DNA from: Chryseotalea sanaruensis
Lineage (GTDB): Bacteria > Bacteroidota > Bacteroidia > Cytophagales > Cyclobacteriaceae
Length of the DNA: 64,000 bases
Reading direction: 5' to 3'
NCBI RefSeq assembly: GCF_003990915.1
Contig: NZ_BHXQ01000007.1
Span: forward strand, 186,001 to 250,000
Shown: positions 51,560 through 60,192 of the stretch, piece after piece
Position numbering within the stretch: position 1 is the stretch's first letter
How the letters are laid out: every line of letters begins with the position of its first letter
Notes under the pieces: model-generated
Told to the model about the DNA's origin: nothing
Seen by the model: only the letters and a program-made list of their open reading frames with translations
Database searches by the model: none
Position numbers and translations under genes: made by a program

Positions 51560-51637
51560 TTACAAATTCAAGATTACAGATTCGAAATTACTTCACTCAA
51601 TTTTGAATGTTGAACTTTTCATTTTGAATTAAAACTT

Positions 51638-52987
51638 ATGTTTAAAAAAATATTAATAGCTAACCGTGGAGAAATAGCGTTGCGCGTAATCCGTACTTGT
51701 CGTGAGATGGGTATTAAAACGGTAGCCGTTTACTCAACTGCAGATAGAGAAAGTTTGCACGTACGTTTTGCTGATGAAGCAGTATGTATTGGTGATGCAC
51801 CCAGTAAAGATTCTTATTTAAATATTCCTCGCATTATTTCTGCCGCTGAAATTACAAATGCAGATGCCATTCACCCTGGCTACGGATTTTTATCTGAGCG
51901 TGCTGAATTTTCTGCTGTTTGTCACGAATACGGCATCAAGTTTATCGGCCCCACTCCTGCCATGATTAATGCTATGGGCGATAAATCCACAGCAAAAGAT
52001 ACCATGAAAAAGGCGGGAGTACCAACAATTCCTGGTTCTGACGGACTTCTCTCCTCTTTAGAAGAAGGTATTGCCCTTGCTAAAAAAATCAAGTACCCGG
52101 TAATTGTTAAAGCAACTGCCGGTGGAGGTGGTAAGGGTATGCGTATCATTAACAATGAATCTGAGTTTCAGAAAGCATGGGATGATGCCAAACGCGAAGC
52201 CGCTGCTTCCTTTGGAAACGATGGCTTATACTTGGAAAAATTTGTTGAAGAACCACGACACATCGAAATACAAATTGTAGGCGATCAATATGGAAAAGTT
52301 TGTCACTTATCTGAACGTGATTGCTCTATACAACGCAGACACCAAAAGCTTTTAGAAGAAACTCCTTCTCCTATTTTGAGTCAGGAACTTCGTGAGCGTA
52401 TGGGTGAAGCTGCTATTAAAGGTGCTAAGGCCATCAACTATGAAGGTGCTGGTACAATCGAATTCCTGGTTGACAAACATGGTGATTTCTTCTTCATGGA
52501 AATGAACACCCGCATACAGGTAGAGCACCCTATTACAGAAGAGGTTACCGATTACGATTTAATTAAAGAGCAAATTAAAGTAGCTGCCGGAGTGCCTATT
52601 TCCGGAAAGAACTACTACCCTAATTTGTTTTCAATGGAATGTCGTATTAATGCAGAAGATCCTGCTAATGGCTTCCGTCCGTCACCGGGTAAAATAACGA
52701 ATCTACACATGCCTGGTGGTCATGGTGTACGTATTGACAGTCATGTGTATGCTGGCTACACAATTCCACCAAATTACGATTCTATGATTGCTAAGCTTAT
52801 TGTAAGCGGACAATCACGTGAAGAGGTAATTACTCGTATGAAGCGTGCCTTACAAGAGTTTGTGATTGAAGGTGTGAAAACCACTATTCCATTTCATATT
52901 AAGTTGATGGACAATGAAATCTTCAGAAGTGGCAAATTCAATACTAAGTTTTTAGAAACATCGTTCGATTTTTCAGAACTAAAATAG
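51638..52987 (+). CDS. accC: Biotin carboxylase
   Basis: 449 residues. ATP-grasp enzyme: MFKKILIANRGEIALRVIRTC, the Gly-rich loop KATAGGGGKGMRII, SERDCSIQRRHQKLLEE and MNTRIQVEHPITEEVT. Carboxylates the biotin on AccB using bicarbonate and ATP. A terminator follows at 53044. Confidence 0.97.
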   Translation: MFKKILIANRGEIALRVIRTCREMGIKTVAVYSTADRESLHVRFADEAVCIGDAPSKDSYLNIPRIISAAEITNADAIHPGYGFLSERAEFSAVCHEYGIKFIGPTPAMINAMGDKSTAKDTMKKAGVPTIPGSDGLLSSLEEGIALAKKIKYPVIVKATAGGGGKGMRIINNESEFQKAWDDAKREAAASFGNDGLYLEKFVEEPRHIEIQIVGDQYGKVCHLSERDCSIQRRHQKLLEETPSPILSQELRERMGEAAIKGAKAINYEGAGTIEFLVDKHGDFFFMEMNTRIQVEHPITEEVTDYDLIKEQIKVAAGVPISGKNYYPNLFSMECRINAEDPANGFRPSPGKITNLHMPGGHGVRIDSHVYAGYTIPPNYDSMIAKLIVSGQSREEVITRMKRALQEFVIEGVKTTIPFHIKLMDNEIFRSGKFNTKFLETSFDFSELK

Positions 52988-53043
52988 TGTAACAGATCAC
53001 CTGATTAGCCACTTACACTGGTTAATCCAAATAATTTTGAAAA

Positions 53044-53072
53044 GCTCCGCTAAAACGGAGCTTTTTTTGTTT
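53044..53072 (+). terminator. Rho-independent terminator after accC
   Basis: AGCTCCG (53044-53050), loop CTAAAA, CGGAGCT (53057-53063), followed by TTTTTTG. It closes the fabH-efp-accBC transcript. Confidence 0.88.
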
Positions 53073-53109
53073 TAAGAATACATTAACTTCAAGATTCAAA
53101 TTACACTGC

Positions 53110-53514
53110 ATGAATTACTGGCTTGTAAAATCAGAACCCGATGTATATCACTTCGATACTTTAGTGAAAGACAAAAAAACCGTCTGGGATGGTGTGCGCA
53201 ATTTTGCTGCCCGTCTCCACCTGAAAGCAATGAAAAAGGGTGATATTGTGCTTTTCTATCACTCAACAGGTGAAAAAGCAGTTGTCGGTATTGCCAAAAT
53301 TGTGAAAGAATGGTACCCCGAACCGGGTGAGCCTGATTGGGCTGTTGTAGAATTAGCCCCCGAACGTAAACTTAAAAAACCTGTAACCTTAGCACAGGTG
53401 AAAGCAGATAAAAGACTAAGTGAAATGAAACTGGTAAAACTTTCAAGACTTTCTGTACAGCCTGTTACACCCGCAGAATTTGATATGATCTTAGCCAAGA
53501 GTGAAGAAAAATGA
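53110..53514 (+). CDS. EVE-domain protein
   Basis: 134 residues. EVE/PUA-like pattern: MNYWLVKSEPDVYHFDTLVKD, WDGVRNFAARLHLKAMKKGD, VLFYHSTGEKAVVGIAKIV and a C-terminal LSVQPVTPAEFD. EVE domains bind modified nucleotides in DNA or RNA; this short form is widespread. Its stop overlaps the start of the next gene (ATGA). Confidence 0.93.
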   Translation: MNYWLVKSEPDVYHFDTLVKDKKTVWDGVRNFAARLHLKAMKKGDIVLFYHSTGEKAVVGIAKIVKEWYPEPGEPDWAVVELAPERKLKKPVTLAQVKADKRLSEMKLVKLSRLSVQPVTPAEFDMILAKSEEK

Positions 53515-55088
53515 AAACCGTTTTTACCATATTACTTCTCTTACCTACTTTCATACAACTTCGTGCCCAAGTTGAACAGCCTCAGCGATTTGAAATTATT
53601 CAGAAGTACCTTGATGAGGAGTTCACTGTTATTTCGTTAGAAAGAGAAGGTCTGGCTCTTTTCCGGGGAACAAACCAATACAAAGATCGTATGAGAAGCT
53701 GGCAGGTAATGCTGCTAGATACTACATTAAATATAAAAGTTGATACACTCGTCAACATTGAAAGAGAGTATAACATTATTGGCTTTGAATATACAACAGG
53801 GATACTCAGTTTATTATTTCAATCCGGTGAGTTTATCAAAGATAAAATTGCACTATGCGATATTGAATTGAAAGATTCAAATATCAACATCTACAATATC
53901 AAAACAGAGGTTGAGCTTAAACTCTCCTTTTTTAGTCGACTACAGCAAAGTATCCTCTTTGCAGGTTACATAAACAATGAGCCTGCCATAGTTATGTATG
54001 ATCTGGTAAAAGGTAAAGCCCAAATGGTACCTGGCTTTTTACAACGCAATACCGAATTACTAGACATGCGGGTAAACCTTAATGCAACTTTTAATGTGGT
54101 AATGGTAGAAAAAATGTCTGGTGAAAATAAGCGAATTATTTTTCGCACCTATGATGCTCATGCCACACTCTTGCTAGAGGACATCATCGAATCTGAAGCT
54201 AGTTATACAATTTTTAATGCCATTAGTAGCAATCTTTATCGCGATGATTTACTCCTCATTGGCACTTGGGGCACTCGTTCATCTGACAGAGCGTTGGGTT
54301 TTTATACAACGCTAGTTAATCCTTTTGAAGAACAAAAAACGAAACTCGTTCAATTTGGAAGTTTACAGCATTATCTTGATTATCTAAAGCCAAGAAGAGC
54401 AGACAAAATAAAGACTAAAACGAAAGCAGCAATACTTGAGGGAAAACTATTCGAGTACACTAACAATTCGTTGCCGTATAAAATTGTAGAACATCAAAAT
54501 GGATTTATTGTGCTGGCTGAAACATATGCCACTGGCACTAACAACAGTGATTTCTATAATAATCGAAACTATACACAGCCATGGAATAGTCCATACTATT
54601 ATTACAACCCATATTATCCACGATTTGGAAGTTCACGTCCTTATCAATCACTCTCTTATGGGCAAAATGTTGCGCAAGAGGACATTGAAATAAAAACATA
54701 TTCATCCTCGTTGTTGTTTATCAATGCTAAAGGTATAATCGAAAATGATTTCTCAGCTAAATTGGAAGACTTCAAAATTTCAGGCATAAAACAAATATCT
54801 GATGTAGCATACTTTAACGACTCCGCTATTGTTGTTTATCGAAAAAAGCATGACATTCTTTTCCATAAGGTTGATCTACTCGACAGTAAATCAAAAAATG
54901 GCAATGTGAAGATAAAATTGAATGATGATTTTGATGATTTACGAACTGATGATGATCAGGATGCAGGAATTAAATGCTGGTACAACAACGTTTTCTATAC
55001 ATGGGGATACCATTCAATCAAAAACACCAACATAAAGGGCAACAAAACGCGTGAAGTATTTTATATCAATAAAGTTGTGGTTCATTAG
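53511..55088 (+). CDS. Secreted protein of unknown function, tandem paralogue A
   Basis: 525 residues with signal peptide (MKTVFTILLLLPTFIQLRAQ). The body has repeated beta-strand pairs that could form a propeller, and a Tyr/Asn/Pro-rich loop (SPYYYYNPYYPRFGSSRPYQ, about residues 362-381). Paralogous to the next gene: RFEIIQKYLDEEFTVISLER here and RFEVPINYLTSGYEVTSLLH there, both with KTREVFYINK/ERSVFFINK at the end. ATGA overlap with the EVE gene. No known family recognised. Confidence 0.65.
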   Translation: MKTVFTILLLLPTFIQLRAQVEQPQRFEIIQKYLDEEFTVISLEREGLALFRGTNQYKDRMRSWQVMLLDTTLNIKVDTLVNIEREYNIIGFEYTTGILSLLFQSGEFIKDKIALCDIELKDSNINIYNIKTEVELKLSFFSRLQQSILFAGYINNEPAIVMYDLVKGKAQMVPGFLQRNTELLDMRVNLNATFNVVMVEKMSGENKRIIFRTYDAHATLLLEDIIESEASYTIFNAISSNLYRDDLLLIGTWGTRSSDRALGFYTTLVNPFEEQKTKLVQFGSLQHYLDYLKPRRADKIKTKTKAAILEGKLFEYTNNSLPYKIVEHQNGFIVLAETYATGTNNSDFYNNRNYTQPWNSPYYYYNPYYPRFGSSRPYQSLSYGQNVAQEDIEIKTYSSSLLFINAKGIIENDFSAKLEDFKISGIKQISDVAYFNDSAIVVYRKKHDILFHKVDLLDSKSKNGNVKIKLNDDFDDLRTDDDQDAGIKCWYNNVFYTWGYHSIKNTNIKGNKTREVFYINKVVVH

Positions 55089-56568
55089 TCTTGTACTTAC
55101 ATCGGCAGTATCATTTGCTCAGGTAGAACAAATTGATCGCTTTGAAGTTCCGATTAACTATCTCACTTCAGGATATGAAGTTACCTCACTTTTACACGAT
55201 GGCATTTTACTGCACAGGGTAAATTCCTCTGATCTTTCACAAGAGTTTGAAATTATAAAATTAGACACGTTATTCAACCAAAGATGGAGGGGTGCAATTC
55301 CATTTGATAAAAATTTTACTATCACTCATAAAAAATTCTTTAAGAATAGTCTTTATATATTGGCCAGAGGAAATTCTTATTATGATTTTATATTGATTAA
55401 AGTCGATCAGGAAACAGGGCGTTATACCCAGTATAAATTACGCAATTATATTCCATTCGTACCATCCGAATTTCAAGTGAATGATCGATTAGGAATAATT
55501 GGTGGTTATTTTAATAAGATCCCTATTGTTGTGCTTTTTGATTTCGAATTGCTTCGTTTAAAAATACTTCCCGGTTTATTCAATGAAATCGGTGAATTAG
55601 CACAGATCAAAGTACATCAGGATAACACCTTCGATATATTATTATGTGCCCGTTACTTTAATAGAGAAAAAACAATCTGGATAAAAAGCTATACACCTGA
55701 AGGAGATTTTATTATCCAGAAGGTATTACCAACCGATGGTAATAAGAGTTTAGTATTTGGCAGAATAAATCAATCTGTTGACGATACAAAAATAGTGGCT
55801 GGAGTTTACGGCAATCGAAATTCTGAGTATTCAAAAGGACTTTTTGTTGCAGCTATAGACCCCTTTGGTGATAGTCAGGTTAAATACTACAACTTCGCTG
55901 ACCTGGAAAACTTTTTCAGTTATATGAAAATAAACCGTCAAAAAAGGGTTAAGTACAGGATAGATAAACGCAAAAACAAGGGTAAAGAAAACCGTTTCAA
56001 TTACAGACTATTAGTGCATGAACTTGTGCCATATAAAGATCAGTTTATTCTATTGGGCGAAGCCTTTTATCCAAAATATAAGTCAATCGATCGTTCTATA
56101 AGTCCAGGTTTTTTTTCTCGGTCTGGGTACGGCTACTCAGGTAATAGCGAAATGATTTTTGATGGTTACCGATACACGCATGCTACTGTACTCGCATTTG
56201 ATGTCAATGGAAAACTTCAATGGGACAACACTTTTGAAATTAATGATGTGAAAACGTTTAACCTGGAACAATTTGTTAAACTTAAAACTGATAAAGAGCG
56301 TATTACCCTACTCTATCTCTTTGATAATATGCTTCGAACTAAAATAATTTCCGGCAGCAATGTAATTGAAAGTAAGAATACAGAGCCTATCAAAACATTG
56401 ACTGAAGGTGATGTAGTTATCAATAACCAAACTGTATTAAATAAACTAGAATATTGGTATGGAGATTACCTGTTTGCATATGGCATACAAAACGTTACAA
56501 ATACTAAACAAATTGGGGGACAATCTGAGCGTAGTGTGTTTTTTATCAATAAACTGAAATGTCGGTAA
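55051..56568 (+). CDS. Secreted protein of unknown function, tandem paralogue B
   Basis: 505 residues using the GTG at 55051, which gives a proper signal peptide (KYFISIKLWFISLVLTSAVSFAQ); the start lies within the end of paralogue A (38-base overlap). Same layout as A, with a Ser/Gly/Tyr-rich loop (PGFFSRSGYGYSGNS near residue 355) in the same place as A's Tyr/Pro loop. Clearly a tandem duplication. Possibly outer-membrane or periplasmic; no family recognised. Confidence 0.65.
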   Translation: MKYFISIKLWFISLVLTSAVSFAQVEQIDRFEVPINYLTSGYEVTSLLHDGILLHRVNSSDLSQEFEIIKLDTLFNQRWRGAIPFDKNFTITHKKFFKNSLYILARGNSYYDFILIKVDQETGRYTQYKLRNYIPFVPSEFQVNDRLGIIGGYFNKIPIVVLFDFELLRLKILPGLFNEIGELAQIKVHQDNTFDILLCARYFNREKTIWIKSYTPEGDFIIQKVLPTDGNKSLVFGRINQSVDDTKIVAGVYGNRNSEYSKGLFVAAIDPFGDSQVKYYNFADLENFFSYMKINRQKRVKYRIDKRKNKGKENRFNYRLLVHELVPYKDQFILLGEAFYPKYKSIDRSISPGFFSRSGYGYSGNSEMIFDGYRYTHATVLAFDVNGKLQWDNTFEINDVKTFNLEQFVKLKTDKERITLLYLFDNMLRTKIISGSNVIESKNTEPIKTLTEGDVVINNQTVLNKLEYWYGDYLFAYGIQNVTNTKQIGGQSERSVFFINKLKCR

Positions 56569-56626
56569 ATCAACAATGGTTCCAGAAAACCTTAACCAGT
56601 CTTAGTATGCATTATTGTAAAATCCT

Positions 56627-56634
56627 TATCTTTG
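56627..56634 (+). promoter_or_regulatory. Putative -7 promoter box TATCTTTG for pyrR-pyrB
   Basis: Matches TAnnTTTG and lies 29 bases before the pyrR ATG. No clear -33 TTTG at the expected distance. A start here would leave only a ~25-base leader, too short for the classic pyrR-binding attenuator. Confidence 0.4.
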
Positions 56635-56663
56635 TGTGCTAAGACGGTAGCGTTAGTTTTAAA

Positions 56664-57212
56664 ATGGCTATACAAAAGAAACTCATTCTTGATTCTGATC
56701 TTCTCGACATCACGCTAAGCCGTCTTTGCCAGCAACTTATTGAAACCCATAACGATTTTGCCGAAAGCGCCATATTAGGTATGCAGCCAAGGGGCATTTA
56801 CCTTGCAGAGCTAATTCATCAAAAACTTGAGAAGGCTCTTCGTAAAAAAATAAACCTGGGTTATCTGGACGTTACTTTCCACCGTGACGATTTCAGAAGA
56901 AGAGAAATTCCTGTCAAAGCAAATGAAACCCGGGTACCCTTCTTAATCGAAAACAGAAATGTGGTGCTGATCGATGACGTGCTTTTCACCGGCCGAACTG
57001 TGCGTGCAGCTATGGATGCCATGATTGCATTTGGCAGACCTAAGAAAGTTGAACTACTTGTACTTATTGACAGAAAATATAACAGAGATTTGCCTATTGC
57101 CCCGGATTATGTCGGTAAAGTTGTAAATACACTGGCCTCACAACGGGTACAAGTGGAGTGGCAGGCCCAAGGAAATAAACAAAACAAAATCTGGTTGATC
57201 AATCAAGAATAA
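56664..57212 (+). CDS. pyrR: PyrR-type pyrimidine regulator / uracil phosphoribosyltransferase
   Basis: 182 residues. PRPP-binding motif VVLIDDVLFTGRTVRAAMDAM near residue 110, upstream AILGMQPRGIYLAELI and LDVTFHRDDFRRRE. PyrR binds pyr mRNA leaders in some bacteria and also acts as a uracil phosphoribosyltransferase. Two bases separate it from pyrB. Confidence 0.93.
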   Translation: MAIQKKLILDSDLLDITLSRLCQQLIETHNDFAESAILGMQPRGIYLAELIHQKLEKALRKKINLGYLDVTFHRDDFRRREIPVKANETRVPFLIENRNVVLIDDVLFTGRTVRAAMDAMIAFGRPKKVELLVLIDRKYNRDLPIAPDYVGKVVNTLASQRVQVEWQAQGNKQNKIWLINQE

Positions 57213-57214
57213 CT

Positions 57215-58138
57215 ATGTCAAGACTCAGTCAAAAGCATCTGCTCGGTATTAAAGATATTACCCGCCAAGACATAGAGTTAATTTTTGAAACCGCTGACAA
57301 CTTTAAAGACGTTATTAATCGCCCAATCAAAAAAGTACCTTCACTCCGCGATGTTACAGTAGCCAATGTTTTCTTTGAAAACTCGACACGTACCAGACTA
57401 TCATTTGAATTGGCACAAAAGAGATTATCGGCCGATGTAATCAATTTCTCTGCTTCAAACAGTTCTGTAAAAAAGGGGGAAACACTTCTTGATACTGTAA
57501 ACAATATTCTGGCCATGAAGGTGGACATGATTGTGATGCGGCATGCAAGCCCTGGTGCACCTCATTATCTTTCCAGGCATATTAAAGCTAACATCGTTAA
57601 CGCTGGCGATGGTACGCACGAACACCCAACCCAGGCGCTATTAGACACATTTTCCATCCGTGAAAAACTAGGTGGTGTTGAGGGAAAGAAAATCGCCATT
57701 ATTGGAGATATACTTCATTCAAGAGTAGCGCTCTCTAATATTTTTGCACTACAAAAATTAGGTGCTAAAGTTATGGTTTGCGGCCCACCTACCCTGTTGC
57801 CGAAATACATTGCACAACTTGGTGTGCAGGTAGAATTAGATGTAATGAAAGCCCTTCAATGGTGTGATGTTGCGAATGTTTTGCGGATACAGCTTGAGCG
57901 TCAACAGATAAAGTACTTCCCATCACTAAGAGAATACTCACTTTACTACGGTATCACCAAAAAAATTCTGGATTCACTTAAGAAACAAATTGTAATCATG
58001 CACCCGGGGCCAATTAACAGAGGGGTTGAACTAAGCAGCGATGCAGCTGATTCACACCACTCAATAATCCTTGACCAAGTTGAAAATGGTGTTGCTGTAA
58101 GAATGGCTGTAATGTACTTACTCGCAGGTCAGATCTAA
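57215..58138 (+). CDS. pyrB: Aspartate carbamoyltransferase catalytic subunit
   Basis: 307 residues. Carbamoyl-phosphate site FFENSTRTRLSFELAQKRL, MRHASPGAPH, the DGTHEHPTQALLDTF motif and C-terminal MHPGPINRGVE. Makes carbamoyl aspartate in pyrimidine synthesis. Paired with pyrR; no regulatory chain pyrI seen. Confidence 0.97.
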   Translation: MSRLSQKHLLGIKDITRQDIELIFETADNFKDVINRPIKKVPSLRDVTVANVFFENSTRTRLSFELAQKRLSADVINFSASNSSVKKGETLLDTVNNILAMKVDMIVMRHASPGAPHYLSRHIKANIVNAGDGTHEHPTQALLDTFSIREKLGGVEGKKIAIIGDILHSRVALSNIFALQKLGAKVMVCGPPTLLPKYIAQLGVQVELDVMKALQWCDVANVLRIQLERQQIKYFPSLREYSLYYGITKKILDSLKKQIVIMHPGPINRGVELSSDAADSHHSIILDQVENGVAVRMAVMYLLAGQI

Positions 58139-58183
58139 GCGGCATTGCAAGAATTAAATCGCGACTATATTTTCTCAATCCTG

Positions 58184-58846
58184 TTACCATTCTACTTCTG
58201 GTAAGCCTTTACTTTTTAAATAAGCATTGGTCTGACTAAAATGTTTATTGCCAAAGAATCCTCTATCGGCAGAAAAAGGAGATGGATGTGCAGACATGAG
58301 TACGAGATGTTTAGAGCGATCAATAATTTCGCCCTTCTTTTGTGCATAAGCACCCCAAAGCAAAAAAACCATATGCTGTTTCTGCTCCGAAATTCTTTTA
58401 ATCACTGCATCCGTAAATGTTTCCCAACCCTTATTTTGATGTGAACCCGCCTCAGATGCCCTTACTGTAAGTGTGGCGTTAAGTAATAAAACTCCCTGCT
58501 CGGCCCATCTTCTCAAATCGCCTGAAGCAGGAATGGGCTTTCCCAGATCATTTCTGATTTCTTTAAAAATATTGACCAACGATGGGGGTACACGCATACC
58601 GTCTTTTACTGAAAAACATAGACCATTGGCCTGACCAGGCCCGTGGTATGGGTCCTGACCAATAATAACCACTCTGGTAGACGCAAAAGGGCTACTATCG
58701 AAAGCACTAAAAATCTCTTTACCGGGCGGAAATACGGTTTTTGTTTTGTACTCCTCTTTAACAAACTCAATTAGTTGTTTGAAATAATCTTGCTCAAATT
58801 CCCCCTGAAGCTGATTTTTCCAGCTTTCTTCGATTTTTATGTCCAT
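58184..58846 (-). CDS. ung: Uracil-DNA glycosylase
   Basis: 220 residues. Family 1 motifs: the water-activating Asp65 in GQDPYHGPGQANGL, LLLNATLTVR, and the DNA-intercalating loop HPSPFSADRGFFGN. Removes uracil from DNA. Converges on pyrB; its promoter box is at 58863-58870. Confidence 0.97.
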   Translation of the reverse strand: MDIKIEESWKNQLQGEFEQDYFKQLIEFVKEEYKTKTVFPPGKEIFSAFDSSPFASTRVVIIGQDPYHGPGQANGLCFSVKDGMRVPPSLVNIFKEIRNDLGKPIPASGDLRRWAEQGVLLLNATLTVRASEAGSHQNKGWETFTDAVIKRISEQKQHMVFLLWGAYAQKKGEIIDRSKHLVLMSAHPSPFSADRGFFGNKHFSQTNAYLKSKGLPEVEW

Positions 58847-58862
58847 TATTTTCGTCTAAATT

Positions 58863-58870
58863 CAAAAGTA
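58863..58870 (-). promoter_or_regulatory. Putative -7 promoter box TACTTTTG for ung
   Basis: Minus-strand TACTTTTG matches TAnnTTTG and lies 16 bases before the ung ATG. A TTTT stretch about 17 bases further upstream is a possible -33 element. Confidence 0.45.
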
Positions 58871-58917
58871 ACCACTAAAAACGAAGAAAAAGCTAATAAA
58901 ACTGCTTGCTTGTTTGA

Positions 58918-58947
58918 TTTGCTGAAATGAAAAATCTCTTACATTTG
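58918..58947 (+). promoter_or_regulatory. Putative promoter TTTG-N18-TACATTTG for apaG
   Basis: TTTG at 58918-58921 and TACATTTG at 58940-58947 match the Bacteroidetes consensus with an 18-base spacer. The apaG ATG is at 58953, so the transcript would have almost no leader. Confidence 0.6.
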
Positions 58948-58952
58948 AACCG

Positions 58953-59339
58953 ATGGTGACCGAGATAACAGAAGGAATTAAAGTGACTGTAGAAACAGAA
59001 TACCAGCCTGGCTATTCAAGCCCAAGCCAGTATCACTATGTTTTCACATACAGAATCACCATTGAGAATCAGAGTGACTTTACCATTCAGCTGTTGCGCA
59101 GGAAATGGCTCATTCACGATGCAGGGTTTAATGCGCGTGAAGTTGAAGGTGAGGGCGTAGTGGGGCAGCAACCTGTAATTGAACCTGGACAAAGCCACCA
59201 ATATGTATCGGGGTGTAACCTCAAATCAGGAATTGGTAAAATGATTGGTACCTACCTGATGGAACGCATTGTCGACAGCACAAAAGTAGAGGTAAATATC
59301 CCAGAATTTACAATGGTAGCCCCTTTGCGCCTCAACTAA
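58953..59339 (+). CDS. apaG: ApaG/DUF525 protein
   Basis: 128 residues. ApaG fold pattern: VTVETEYQPGYSSPSQYHYVFTYRI, LLRRKWLIHDA, VEGEGVVGQQPVIEPGQ and YVSGCNLKSGIGKMIGTY. Small immunoglobulin-like protein of poorly known function. Followed five bases later by a methyltransferase gene. Confidence 0.94.
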   Translation: MVTEITEGIKVTVETEYQPGYSSPSQYHYVFTYRITIENQSDFTIQLLRRKWLIHDAGFNAREVEGEGVVGQQPVIEPGQSHQYVSGCNLKSGIGKMIGTYLMERIVDSTKVEVNIPEFTMVAPLRLN

Positions 59340-59344
59340 GCCAA

Positions 59345-60118
59345 GTGTCAAAATTTTTTCAAGCTAAAGCATATCTATCGTATTGGTTGAATTGTGTTGA
59401 CGAACATTCGCTTCACTCACCCTTCTTTTATGATTTCTACACAAAAGTTGTAAAGAAAAATTCAATCTATAATGAGGAAGCTGAACGACTACGAGCACAA
59501 TTGCTGAAGAGTGAACTTACTGTTGATATCAATGATTTAGGTGCAGGTTCGGTTTTAAAATCAAAACAAAGACATGTAAAAGATATTGCTAAGCACAGCC
59601 TTAGCAACGCTAAATTTTCTTCACTCTATTCGCGTGTAATACAATTTTATCAATGCAACCAGGTAATTGAACTAGGCACGTGTTTGGGCATTAATACACT
59701 GTACTTGGCCTCTGCAAAACCTACCAGCCTGACTACTTTTGAAGGTGCAGATACATTGATTGGCCTGGCAAAAGACACTTTTTCGTTCGCTAATGTTTTG
59801 AACATTAAGCTTATTGAAGGTAATATAGATGAAACCTTGGAGAGCTACCTGCGTGCCAACCCTAAAATCGATTTTGCTTTTGTTGATGCCAACCACCGCT
59901 ATGATGCTGTTATGCGTTATTTCCGGTTTATTATGAAAGCCTCGCATAACAAGACCATTATCGTATTTGATGACATACACCTGAACCCAGGCATGGAACA
60001 GGCATGGTCTGAGATAAAGAAAGATTCTCTTGTATATGCAACGGCCGACCTCTTTCGCTGTGGTTTTGTCTTCCTGGATCCTTCACTTAACCGTAATCAC
60101 AAGGTTTTAAGGTTTTAA
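59345..60118 (+). CDS. SAM-dependent methyltransferase
   Basis: 257 residues using the GTG at 59345. Class I Rossmann motif VIELGTCLGINTLYLASA near residue 100, the acidic residue of motif II (LTTFEGAD), and FAFVDANHRYDAVMRYF near 178 with the Asp typical of O-methyltransferases. The substrate is unknown. Five bases after apaG, so probably the same transcript. Confidence 0.85.
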   Translation: MSKFFQAKAYLSYWLNCVDEHSLHSPFFYDFYTKVVKKNSIYNEEAERLRAQLLKSELTVDINDLGAGSVLKSKQRHVKDIAKHSLSNAKFSSLYSRVIQFYQCNQVIELGTCLGINTLYLASAKPTSLTTFEGADTLIGLAKDTFSFANVLNIKLIEGNIDETLESYLRANPKIDFAFVDANHRYDAVMRYFRFIMKASHNKTIIVFDDIHLNPGMEQAWSEIKKDSLVYATADLFRCGFVFLDPSLNRNHKVLRF

Positions 60119-60192
60119 GTTTGTGACGAAACAGCCTAAAGTTCTATCTTTCGACTGTATAACAGCAATGTTTAAGAGCCCTTATTCAACTT

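Noticed and set aside
56569..56663. PyrR-dependent attenuator before pyrR
   Set aside because: The gap is too short after the likely promoter, and no anti-terminator/terminator pair could be drawn.
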